Origin: an uncultured Flavobacteriales bacterium
GTDB lineage: Bacteria; Bacteroidota; Bacteroidia; Flavobacteriales_D; Crocinitomicaceae
Direction: 5' to 3'
Assembly (NCBI GenBank): GCA_913054135.1
Contig: CAJXJK010000005.1
Coordinates: 124,001 to 188,000 of the forward strand
Length of the DNA: 64,000 bases
This document shows positions 17,281 to 25,299 of the stretch, one piece after another; within the stretch, counting starts at the first letter, position 1, and the number at the start of each line of letters is the position of its first letter. The notes below the pieces were generated by a model. The model saw nothing but the letters and a program-made list of their open reading frames with translations, was not told the origin of the DNA and did no database searches. The translations under genes and the position numbers were made by a program.

Positions 17281-19004
17281 TAAAGTTTGTAAAACATACT
17301 AGTCTTTTGATTTGCTTTTTAGTGAGCGGATTGAGCTATGCACAAGGTGAAACTGAAATCATTTCAGAAGCCGAACGTCCGATTTCACCATCTTACCGAA
17401 TCACTGAGATTCCAAAGGTGATTGATACCGTTATTCCAATTCCTAACATTGATTATCCGCTTTTAATTAGAAACAAGGAAACTGAGATTAACCTAAATGA
17501 TATTGAGGCGTCTCGTATTAAAATTGTAGATAAGTTAGAGAAGCTTTATCCTGGATATATTAAACTTGGGTTAGGAAACTATACTACTCCAATAGGAGAG
17601 TTTTACTACAACACAACTCGTAATCGCCGAACAAATATGGGGGTTCATGTAAAACACCATTCTTCTTGGGGAAAACTGAACGGCTGGTCACCACAGACAT
17701 TTGACAATACTGAAGGTAAACTGTTTGGTGAATTCTTTGCAACCGACTATAAGTTTGAAACTGAAATTGATTACTTGAATAGTGGATACCATTTTTATGG
17801 AGTAGAAGATACAACAGACTTCTTCACAACAGATTCATTGAGAAATAGAGTTCAAGGTTTTGGCGGAATGTTTAAAATGTCAAACAACAGTAGAAAAGAC
17901 TCGGCAAAATTATTGTGGTCGGCAACTTTGGGAAATCAATATTTTCATGAGTTCCAAAGACCTTGGGACACTTCTGACAAGCATGCACGAAACAATAATT
18001 TTAGAGCAGGAGCCGCTTTTAAATACAAGCATTTAAGAAATGTATATAATCTTGATTTTGATTGGTTGTATAATAGGTATTGGTATGCTGAGAATGACGA
18101 AACATTACCAACCGAAGAACGATTTAATGAGCGTAATGCAAACATCCATTTCAGACCAACCATTTCAACATATGGTGAAAAATGGAAGATTGTTTATGGT
18201 TTAGATATGGTATTTGACTTCCCTAAGGTGAACACCAATGAGAGCATCTTTAAAGTTGTTCCTGTAATTGAAGGAAAGTATAGTCTGTTTGATGATATGT
18301 TTATTCCATATGTAGGTATAGATGGTGGCGTGACTCAAAACTCATTTTATACTTTGAATAGAATCAATCCTTATATGTATTCAGGAACTGAATTGCTCAA
18401 TGAGAGGTTGTTCAATTTGTATGGCGGAATCAAAGGAACACTATCAAAAACAATATCATTCAATATTGCTGCACATCTGAAAAATTACAAGAACAAAGCT
18501 TTATTCGTGAATATGAATACTCCACAGGCTGGCGGTTTAATTAATACTGATTTGAACAGGTATGATGTGATCTATGACAATATGAATTCAATGGGACTTG
18601 AAGGTTCAATGTCTTTTCAGTTAGATGAGAAATTGAAAATTGATGCGATTACACAGTATTATAGATACAATCCTGAGAATGAATTGTACGCTTGGCATTT
18701 GCCAGAATTGAAGTTCACCTTGAGAGGTAGCTACAATATGTTTGATAAGATTTATGCGAAGGCAGATTTCACTTTAGAGCAAGGTCGCAAATCTCCGGTT
18801 TATTTATTCAACCCGGCAGATGATAATATTGCTGTGAACATGCCAGTAATTGCTGATGGTAACCTAAGTGTTGAGTACAGATATAATAGCAGAATATCAG
18901 CCTTTGTTCAATTGAACAATATCGCCGCACAAAAGTATGATCGTTGGTATAATAACCGCGTTCAAGGTTTCCAAGTTCTTGGTGGTGTTACTTTCGGATT
19001 TTAG
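17277..19004 (+). CDS. Plugless outer-membrane beta-barrel protein (TonB-receptor-like barrel)
   Basis: A 575-residue protein with a signal peptide (MIKFVKHTSLLICFLVSGLSYAQ). There is a short periplasmic N-terminus without a TonB plug domain, then alternating amphipathic strands to the end. It terminates in GGVTFGF, with the C-terminal phenylalanine typical of outer-membrane barrels recognised by the BAM machinery. Strand-like segments such as KTISFNIAAHLKNYKNKALF and FTLRGSYNMFDKIYAKADFT recall TonB-dependent receptor barrels. It is translationally coupled to the 1027-residue TPR protein, which suggests a physical complex at the outer membrane. Substrate or role is unknown; porin-like or assembly functions are both possible. 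Confidence 0.85.
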   Translation: MIKFVKHTSLLICFLVSGLSYAQGETEIISEAERPISPSYRITEIPKVIDTVIPIPNIDYPLLIRNKETEINLNDIEASRIKIVDKLEKLYPGYIKLGLGNYTTPIGEFYYNTTRNRRTNMGVHVKHHSSWGKLNGWSPQTFDNTEGKLFGEFFATDYKFETEIDYLNSGYHFYGVEDTTDFFTTDSLRNRVQGFGGMFKMSNNSRKDSAKLLWSATLGNQYFHEFQRPWDTSDKHARNNNFRAGAAFKYKHLRNVYNLDFDWLYNRYWYAENDETLPTEERFNERNANIHFRPTISTYGEKWKIVYGLDMVFDFPKVNTNESIFKVVPVIEGKYSLFDDMFIPYVGIDGGVTQNSFYTLNRINPYMYSGTELLNERLFNLYGGIKGTLSKTISFNIAAHLKNYKNKALFVNMNTPQAGGLINTDLNRYDVIYDNMNSMGLEGSMSFQLDEKLKIDAITQYYRYNPENELYAWHLPELKFTLRGSYNMFDKIYAKADFTLEQGRKSPVYLFNPADDNIAVNMPVIADGNLSVEYRYNSRISAFVQLNNIAAQKYDRWYNNRVQGFQVLGGVTFGF

Positions 19005-19102
19005 AGATTCAAACGTTTTAAGAGCGCTACTTTCATTATTTTTTCTAATTTGGTACGATAATTGCCTCATGGCATCTATTACTAATCAATTAAAAATTTA
19101 TT

Positions 19103-19459
19103 ATGAAAAAATTATTCCTTTTAGCATCATTCGTAGTGATGGGACTTGGAGCTAACGCACAAGTTATCGTTGAAGAAACTAACATCAATGAATTAGATGT
19201 TAAGTTTGTTGAGCTTGTTGGTAGAAACAAAGTAGGATTCGGAAAAATCAAAATTATTGTTGACTATGGTCAAGAATTAAAGATTTTCAAGTCTCAAGCT
19301 ATCCGTTCTGCTGACGGAACTAAAGCTGCATTTAATTCAATGATTGACGGATTGAACTTTATGGAAGCTAACGGATGGGATTTTGTTTCTAACTACGTAA
19401 TTCCAGCTACAACGGAAGGTGGAAATAACGAAGTAAGATACATTCTTAGAAAAAGATAG
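19103..19459 (+). CDS. Small secreted protein, DUF4177-like pattern
   Basis: A 118-residue protein with a signal peptide (MKKLFLLASFVVMGLGANAQ). The mature part begins with a beta strand (VKFVELVGR) and ends with a helix and strand, LNFMEANGWDFVSNYVIP...YILRKR. This resembles the pattern in DUF4177-like proteins, in which LNxxGxxGWE is followed by an exported strand. The likeness is by eye and uncertain. It has its own terminator directly downstream and about 98 bases of upstream spacer, so it is probably an independent unit. Function unknown. Confidence 0.8.
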   Translation: MKKLFLLASFVVMGLGANAQVIVEETNINELDVKFVELVGRNKVGFGKIKIIVDYGQELKIFKSQAIRSADGTKAAFNSMIDGLNFMEANGWDFVSNYVIPATTEGGNNEVRYILRKR

Positions 19460-19467
19460 ATTTTCTT

Positions 19468-19505
19468 AACTCCCCTTTCTTAATTGAGAGGGGAGTTTAC
19501 TTTTA
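19468..19505 (+). terminator. Intrinsic terminator after the small secreted protein
   Basis: AACTCCCCT (19468-19476) pairs with AGGGGAGTT (19489-19497) around a 12-base loop, followed by a T-rich stretch (TTTACTTTT). The nine-base stem is perfect. Confidence 0.75.
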
Positions 19506-19517
19506 ATAATTGATGAC

Positions 19518-20078
19518 ATGAAAAATATATTTGCAATTGCATTTATCGGACTTTCATTTGCAGCTTCGGCACAAGATGAATTTCAATTAAAGATGAATGA
19601 TGATAAAAAAGTTGAATACCAAGGGGTAATCGAAAATGCTGATGCTAAATCAGCTGATTTATATAAGAAGGCAATTTCTTGGTGTGAGAACACTGATAGA
19701 TCACAAACAGTAGATTTTAAAGATCCTGAAGTTGGTAAAATCGTAGCAAAATCTTCTTTCAGTACGGTTGGTAAGAAGAATGCATATACGTACAAATCAT
19801 ATCACTACACATTCGTATGTGATGTTGTTTTAGAATTTAAAGATGGCAAAACAAGGTATACCCTTGAGAACTTCAAAAAGAAGTCTTCTCCGGGTGAACC
19901 AGGTTCATCTCTGGAGTATTTTATTGAAAACTATAAGCCAAAAGTTTCTTCTGAGAAATCAAGAAACAGAGAAGCTAAGATGTTAGATGCTATTGAGCTT
20001 GCTATTCAAGATCAAGTTTGGGATCTAATTGATGACTTAAAAAAGAACTTAGGGCCAGACGCAAAAGACGACTGGTAA
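19518..20078 (+). CDS. Secreted DUF4468 domain protein
   Basis: A 186-residue protein with a signal peptide (MKNIFAIAFIGLSFAASAQ). It has the layout of the DUF4468 family: a KVEYQGVIENADAKSADLYKK helix start, a central YHYTFVCDVVLEFKDGKTRYTLENF strand pair, and a charged C-terminal helix. DUF4468 proteins are abundant in Bacteroidota and have a TBP-like fold; their role is unknown. It lies between two clear terminators, hence probably monocistronic. It may be functionally connected to the preceding small secreted protein, but there is no direct evidence. Confidence 0.85.
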   Translation: MKNIFAIAFIGLSFAASAQDEFQLKMNDDKKVEYQGVIENADAKSADLYKKAISWCENTDRSQTVDFKDPEVGKIVAKSSFSTVGKKNAYTYKSYHYTFVCDVVLEFKDGKTRYTLENFKKKSSPGEPGSSLEYFIENYKPKVSSEKSRNREAKMLDAIELAIQDQVWDLIDDLKKNLGPDAKDDW

Positions 20079-20097
20079 ACTAAATAAATTGAATTAA

Positions 20098-20130
20098 AAG
20101 TCCTTGGTCAAAAACTAAGGACTTTTTTTT
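20098..20130 (+). terminator. Intrinsic terminator after the DUF4468 gene
   Basis: AAGTCCTTGG (20098-20107) pairs with CTAAGGACTT (20115-20124), with a G-T wobble, followed by eight or more T up to 20130. Confidence 0.85.
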
Positions 20131-20154
20131 GGCGTTAACATAACTAAATTGCAA

Positions 20155-20970
20155 ATGCGATTATTGCTGCTCATACTTCTAATCTTGCCAGCCCTTTCAA
20201 AGGGAGCTGAGATTAAGTTCGTGCAATCGCATTTAATAAAAGGCCAATTTGACAACTTCTCAGTTGATAATTTGGGAAGAATTTATGTCAATAAAGAAGA
20301 TGTTTTAATTCAGTTCTCTTCAAAATTCGATACACTTTTTACGGCTTCACTGAAGTCTATAAGACCTTCGTTTATGCAGAGCTCGAAATCGTTTCGAACG
20401 CTCTTGTTTGATTATGATAGAAGCGTTATTAAATTCTTAGATAACACACTTACCGATATTGATGAAGATGTTGATTTGGTGAATATAGATATTCAACAAC
20501 CGCATCTTGTATGTGAGTCATTTGTTGGGAATGGATTTTGGGTGCTTGATGCCGGATCAAATCGATTAGTCAAGCTGAATGAAAAACTAGAAGTGAGCGT
20601 TACAGCCGAAAACATTGCTAACCTTTTTGATAGCAAAACACAGAAATATGATTTGCCTTCGCAAATGTTAGAGACTAATGAATACCTCTTCATTTCTTAT
20701 CCAGGATATGGAGTCGCTTTGTTTGATGTCTTTGGCACATACATTAATTCTTATCCGTGTAATCCTAAAAATATTGGGTCTTTTGGTAATCATCTAATAG
20801 TGCAAACCGAAGAAGCGAAAATGCATATTGTTCAACTTAATGAATTACTAGAAGCTGATTACATCTATCAACTGCCCTCTGGCGTGTCAGATTTCTATTA
20901 CACTCGTGAAAGACTTTATTTGTTGACAAATGAAGGTATCTCAATTGGCCAATTCAAGAAATTTGAATAA
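20155..20970 (+). CDS. Secreted beta-propeller-like protein, unknown function
   Basis: A 271-residue protein from ATG 20155; a TTG six bases upstream is also in frame. It has a signal peptide (MRLLLLILLILPALSKGAE). Repeated strand patterns such as FDNFSVDNLGRIYVNKEDVLIQF, NGFWVLDAGSNRLVKLNEKL and ETNEYLFISYPGYGVALFDVFG resemble the blades of NHL or six-bladed propeller proteins. No metal-binding or catalytic motif is evident. It is followed by the PASTA protein after a 115-base spacer carrying a promoter. Such propeller genes neighbour PASTA genes in related genomes as far as I recall, but a joint function is speculation. Confidence 0.75.
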   Translation: MRLLLLILLILPALSKGAEIKFVQSHLIKGQFDNFSVDNLGRIYVNKEDVLIQFSSKFDTLFTASLKSIRPSFMQSSKSFRTLLFDYDRSVIKFLDNTLTDIDEDVDLVNIDIQQPHLVCESFVGNGFWVLDAGSNRLVKLNEKLEVSVTAENIANLFDSKTQKYDLPSQMLETNEYLFISYPGYGVALFDVFGTYINSYPCNPKNIGSFGNHLIVQTEEAKMHIVQLNELLEADYIYQLPSGVSDFYYTRERLYLLTNEGISIGQFKKFE

Positions 20971-21034
20971 TCAGTAAACCAACACCTTTTTTAATAAATT
21001 ATCTCCAGTTAATAAACTGTTTTCGCTCTTGCTA

Positions 21035-21051
21035 AATCATTGCGAATGATT
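21035..21051. promoter_or_regulatory. Perfect inverted repeat in the promoter of the PASTA gene
   Basis: AATCATT GCG AATGATT is a perfect seven-base inverted repeat placed directly upstream of the -7 element at 21055. In this position a bound repressor could block RNA polymerase. Binding protein unknown; chance occurrence in AT-rich DNA is possible. Confidence 0.4.
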
Positions 21052-21054
21052 ACC

Positions 21055-21062
21055 TATATTTG
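21055..21062 (+). promoter_or_regulatory. -7 promoter element for the PASTA/T9SS/rluD unit
   Basis: TATATTTG matches TAnnTTTG exactly and lies 23 bases before the PASTA gene ATG. A TTG at 21029-21031 is a possible -33 element with 23 bases spacing, slightly long. Confidence 0.5.
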
Positions 21063-21085
21063 CTCTCGTTAGCGGAAAAGTATAG

Positions 21086-21880
21086 ATGAAAAAATTTTTC
21101 AAATTCTTTATTAGTAAGCAGTTTTTACTCAACCTGGTAGCTATTGGTGTCGTTTGGATTTTGATAATTCAAATTGATAAGTGGTACTTAAAAAGCACGA
21201 CCAATTTTGGCGAAAGTATTAGTGTACCTTCATTTTACAAAGTTCACATGGATGAGCTGGATGAATTTGTCAGTGATAACAACCTGACCTACGAAATCGT
21301 AGATTCAGTGTATTTAGATGATTGGCCAAAAGGAACTGTCTGCTGGCAATATCCAAGACCTACTGACTCTTCAGGAATGGGGATTAAACAAGGTAGGGTG
21401 ATTGAATTATCAATCGTTCCGCTTGCACCAAAAATGGTTGCAATGCCACTTGTGACTGATATGTCTAAGCGTATGGGGGAAACAACCCTAGAGGCTTTAG
21501 GTATGAAAACTAAGATCTCATACAAACCTCATCCTTATGCACCAGGATTTATCATGGAGCAACTTTACAAAGGTAATCCAATTGATTCTGGAACATTTAT
21601 CCCAAAGGGAAGTCGAATTGAGTTAGTTGTTTCAAAAGGAAAGACTGGTGAAGCATCTGCACTACCAAATGTTGTTGGGCTTACAATAAAAGAAGCTCAG
21701 TCACGTTTTTCTACTTTGGCACTTTCTATTGAAATTCAATGTGAGGAATGCTTAACTGAAGATGACTACGCAAATGCAGTAATCTCTAAACAGAGTCCTG
21801 CAGGTGGTGAGAACATGACGGTTGCGGCAGGAACACCAGTTACAGTTTGGGCTTCAATTTCAGGAGGTGGCACAGAGTAA
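21086..21880 (+). CDS. PASTA domain protein, membrane anchored
   Basis: A 264-residue protein with one N-terminal membrane helix (about 12-32) and three PASTA-like repeats outside the cytoplasm: SVPSFYKVHMDEL near 46, AMPLVTDMSKRMGE near 118 and ALPNVVGLTIKEAQ near 192. PASTA domains bind peptidoglycan or muropeptides. Unlike the Ser/Thr kinases and PBPs of Gram-positives, there is no kinase or penicillin-binding domain here; stand-alone PASTA proteins are usual in Bacteroidota. It heads a unit with a T9SS cargo gene and rluD. A cell-wall-binding role is inferred from the repeats. Confidence 0.9.
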   Translation: MKKFFKFFISKQFLLNLVAIGVVWILIIQIDKWYLKSTTNFGESISVPSFYKVHMDELDEFVSDNNLTYEIVDSVYLDDWPKGTVCWQYPRPTDSSGMGIKQGRVIELSIVPLAPKMVAMPLVTDMSKRMGETTLEALGMKTKISYKPHPYAPGFIMEQLYKGNPIDSGTFIPKGSRIELVVSKGKTGEASALPNVVGLTIKEAQSRFSTLALSIEIQCEECLTEDDYANAVISKQSPAGGENMTVAAGTPVTVWASISGGGTE

Positions 21881-21889
21881 ATTACTCAA

Positions 21890-24172
21890 ATGAAAAACGC
21901 GATACTCTTAATATTAATTATTGCCGGCTACTCTTCTTTTTCTCAAGAAGTGACTAGCCCTTTGCTAACGAATCCTTCTCTTTATGCTGGACACGGGGGT
22001 GAAATGAGAATGCTAAGAACTTCAACAGGAGATACAATTTCGGTTGATTCAACTTTTACTTACACATACGGCTCGCTTGATTTGACAGATGTTTGGGATG
22101 ATTTTTCAGAAAGTAAGTTCATAAAGTACCCTGCGAATTTTACAGATGCCGGAGTCACTTCTGTTTTATATCACCAATTGATGAATTCGGCTAATACGGT
22201 AGATGAACCTGCTAGTGCCATTTATTGTGACACAGATAAGGCTCGTCACGATTCAGTGAAAATAGTTTCTGGGGTTTTGGATACAGTAGTCACCACTTTA
22301 TTCACGCCTCATTCAATATGGGTTAATAACTTGAATTGCCTGCCAATTGATGGTGAGTTGATGGATTTGTATGATGAGTGTTACGTTTTGATTGATTCAA
22401 TCATTGATGGTGTTCCGCAAATTCAAGACACGGTTTTTTATACTTCTAATCCTAATTATCATCAAGACAGTGCAAGAGTGTTTAATGCATTCAAGAATGA
22501 TCCTAACAAGATCTGGAAGAATAATAACGCTTGTCATAATTATAGATATGCAGTTGATCCTTGGTCATTGGGTGTTGCTACTTTTGATGGAGTTGATTCA
22601 ACTGGTAGACCTTATGATTTTGGAAATGAGAACGCATATGGCGGAGCGGATACACTAACTTCAAAAGAGATCAATTTAACCGGTACTTCTAATGTGTTTT
22701 TAAGCTTTCTTTATCAAGCTCAAGGTCACGGGAATATGCCCGAAGAAGAAGATTCTCTAGTAGTTGATTTCTGGTTGGTAGATTCATTACAATGGTATAA
22801 TATCTGGTATCCACCAGTATTTCCAGCTGCAAACCAATGGGATACTGCACACATTGCTGTGCCACCTAACTTTTTAGAAGACGGATTTAGGTTCAGAATA
22901 AGAAATAGAGCGTCAACATCAGGTGCTTTAGATCACTGGCACATAGATTATGTTGAAATGGAAGAAAACCCAATTTTACCTTGGGAGCCTTATAAAGATC
23001 TTGCAGTCTCAATGCCACTTAACTCTTTGCTTAAGGATTACACTGCCGCTCCTTGGGATCACTTTAGCAATTTAGCGACTCCTGCAGACGCTATGATTGA
23101 TACAGCATTCTTAAAAGTTTATAATTCTGATAATACGCCTACCAATGTTGGTTCTACTTCAATGTTCTTGAAGGTTGATTATGATGGTGCTAATGAATTA
23201 AATTATCAATTACCTAATCCAGGAACAATTCCACCTTGGACAAGTAACTGGGAGCTTGGAGTAAATGAGTTTCCTTTCTTCGTTTCGCCTAATTATACAT
23301 TTAGTGCCCCAGGAAATGATTCAATAGCCATATTTGACGTGACAATTAATGCTGATGCTGATGTTGCTGCTTCAAACGCACACAAGGTAAATGATACAAC
23401 TAGGTTTCAGCAAGAATTCAAAAACTTCTACGCTTATGATGATGGGTCTGCTGAGGTTGGGTATGGAATCACAGGTTCTAACTCTCAATTAGCTTATGGG
23501 TTTGAAGCATACGAGTCAGATACTTTAACGGGAATTTTAATGCACTTCGTGCCAACTGTTGTTGATGTGAGTCAATACATTATGTTGTTGACTATTTGGG
23601 ATGCTGACAGTGAAGGGAATCCTAGCACTATTTTATATCAAGATGATTATTTCACGCCTTCTTATCCTCAATATGGAGCATCAAAAAATGAGTTTAAGTA
23701 TTACGAGTTTTCTAATCCTGATTATGCTTCTGAAATTGTTGTTCCTGAAAAGTTTTATGTTGGATGGGAACAAATTGAAAGTCAAACATTGAACATTGGG
23801 ATGGATAGAAATACAAACAGTGGACAAGAGATTAAGTTTAATGTTGGTGGATCTTGGATTACATCAAGTCAAGAAGGCTCATTAATGATTCGTCCAGTAT
23901 TTTCAACTGCCATTAATCATACTTTAGGTGAAAGAGAAGAGCCAAATCAAATCATCTCTATGTATCCAAATCCAACAAAAGACATCATTTCTTTTAGTGG
24001 ACTAAGTGGCGAAGATCAAATTTCAGTTTATGATATGAGTGGCAGATTGGCTATCTCAGAATCTAATTCAACGAACTTGAATGCTGATTTCCTTACAAAT
24101 GGAGTTTATCTTGTGAACATCACTGATGCATCAGGAAATACAATTTTCTCTGAAAAGCTAATTAAGCAATAA
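21890..24172 (+). CDS. Large secreted protein with type IX secretion (T9SS type A) sorting domain
   Basis: A 760-residue exported protein with a signal peptide (MKNAILLILIIAGYSSFSQ). The C-terminal 75 residues form a Por-type sorting domain: SMYPNPTKDIISFSGLSG, then VYDMSGRLAI and GVYLVNITDASGNTIFSEKLIKQ. This directs export across the outer membrane by T9SS. The middle (about 230-360) contains a jelly-roll/lectin-like stretch (LTSKEINLTGTSNVFLSFLYQAQGHG). There is no obvious catalytic motif. Its stop overlaps the start of rluD by one base. Role probably surface-exposed binding or adhesion, but not demonstrated. Confidence 0.88.
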   Translation: MKNAILLILIIAGYSSFSQEVTSPLLTNPSLYAGHGGEMRMLRTSTGDTISVDSTFTYTYGSLDLTDVWDDFSESKFIKYPANFTDAGVTSVLYHQLMNSANTVDEPASAIYCDTDKARHDSVKIVSGVLDTVVTTLFTPHSIWVNNLNCLPIDGELMDLYDECYVLIDSIIDGVPQIQDTVFYTSNPNYHQDSARVFNAFKNDPNKIWKNNNACHNYRYAVDPWSLGVATFDGVDSTGRPYDFGNENAYGGADTLTSKEINLTGTSNVFLSFLYQAQGHGNMPEEEDSLVVDFWLVDSLQWYNIWYPPVFPAANQWDTAHIAVPPNFLEDGFRFRIRNRASTSGALDHWHIDYVEMEENPILPWEPYKDLAVSMPLNSLLKDYTAAPWDHFSNLATPADAMIDTAFLKVYNSDNTPTNVGSTSMFLKVDYDGANELNYQLPNPGTIPPWTSNWELGVNEFPFFVSPNYTFSAPGNDSIAIFDVTINADADVAASNAHKVNDTTRFQQEFKNFYAYDDGSAEVGYGITGSNSQLAYGFEAYESDTLTGILMHFVPTVVDVSQYIMLLTIWDADSEGNPSTILYQDDYFTPSYPQYGASKNEFKYYEFSNPDYASEIVVPEKFYVGWEQIESQTLNIGMDRNTNSGQEIKFNVGGSWITSSQEGSLMIRPVFSTAINHTLGEREEPNQIISMYPNPTKDIISFSGLSGEDQISVYDMSGRLAISESNSTNLNADFLTNGVYLVNITDASGNTIFSEKLIKQ

Positions 24173-25194
24173 TGGAAGAAGAATTGGAGTCAGAAGAGCT
24201 CTTTGAACATCACCAAATCATAGCTGATGTAGGTCAGGAACAATTGAGAATCGATAAATTCTTAATGTTAAGACTGCCAACAATTTCAAGATCCAAATTA
24301 CAGGCTTGTGCAAAAGATGGTAATCTTTTAGTAAACGGAAAACCTGTTAAGTCTAACTATAAAGTTAGGGCAAAAGATGAGATATCAGTAATGATGCCTT
24401 ATCCAGTTAGAGACAAAACTTTGATTCCTGAAGATATCCCTATTCAAATTGAGTATGAAGATGACGATCTCGTCATTGTCAACAAACCTGCAAACATGGT
24501 TGTTCATCCAGGATATGGAAATTATTCAGGAACATTGATGAATGCCATGGTTTTTCACTTTAAAAACTTGCCTAAAAGAGATGATTATGAGACCAGACCG
24601 GGCTTAGTTCATAGAATTGATAAGCACACAACTGGAACCTTGGTTATCGCAAAAACTGAAGATGCCTTAGTACATCTTTCAAAGCAGTTTTATGATCGAA
24701 CTTCTGAAAGGCGTTATTATGCCTTAGTTTGGGGTGATTTAGAACAAGACGAAGGAACCATTACCGGCGATATTGGCCGTTCTCAAAAAAACAGAAAGGT
24801 TTTTCAGGTATATGGAGAGGATGAAGAAGGGTATGGTAAGCATGCCGTAACGCATTATAAGGTTCTTGAGCGCTTTAGGTATACCACTTTGGTTGAGTGC
24901 AAATTAGAAACAGGAAGAACGCATCAAATCAGGGTTCACTTCAAACATATCGGACATCCTTTATTTCATGATTTAGAATATGGAGGTGATAGAATCATAA
25001 AAGGAACCACTTTTACAAAATATAAGCAGTTTATTGATAATTGTTTTAAGTTAATTCCGGGTCAAGCGCTTCACGCTAAAACACTGGGTCTCACACATCC
25101 TACAACGGGTGAATGGATGCATTTTGAGTCCGATTTACCCGAAGGGTTTAAACTTTTGTTAGAAAAGTGGCGTACATATAGCCAAAACACTTGA
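24172..25194 (+). CDS. rluD: Ribosomal large-subunit pseudouridine synthase RluD family
   Basis: A 340-residue enzyme converting uridines to pseudouridine in 23S rRNA. An N-terminal S4 RNA-binding domain (about 26-85, DKFLMLRLPTISRSKLQACA) precedes the catalytic domain. That domain has the catalytic Asp150 in GLVHRIDKHTTGTLVIAKT, and the motif LETGRTHQIRVH near 247. Length and the S4 domain fit RluD/RluC. Its ATG shares a base with the stop of the T9SS cargo gene (TAATG), an odd operon partner, probably coincidental co-transcription. Confidence 0.93.
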   Translation: MEEELESEELFEHHQIIADVGQEQLRIDKFLMLRLPTISRSKLQACAKDGNLLVNGKPVKSNYKVRAKDEISVMMPYPVRDKTLIPEDIPIQIEYEDDDLVIVNKPANMVVHPGYGNYSGTLMNAMVFHFKNLPKRDDYETRPGLVHRIDKHTTGTLVIAKTEDALVHLSKQFYDRTSERRYYALVWGDLEQDEGTITGDIGRSQKNRKVFQVYGEDEEGYGKHAVTHYKVLERFRYTTLVECKLETGRTHQIRVHFKHIGHPLFHDLEYGGDRIIKGTTFTKYKQFIDNCFKLIPGQALHAKTLGLTHPTTGEWMHFESDLPEGFKLLLEKWRTYSQNT

Positions 25195-25299
25195 TCTGGC
25201 TCAAACGCATAAAATCAAGAATTATAGGCGTTTTTTAAAATTATTTAATTATTTTCGCCTTTAATAACAAGCCTGCTCAAATTTTTGAAAAAGTATTCT

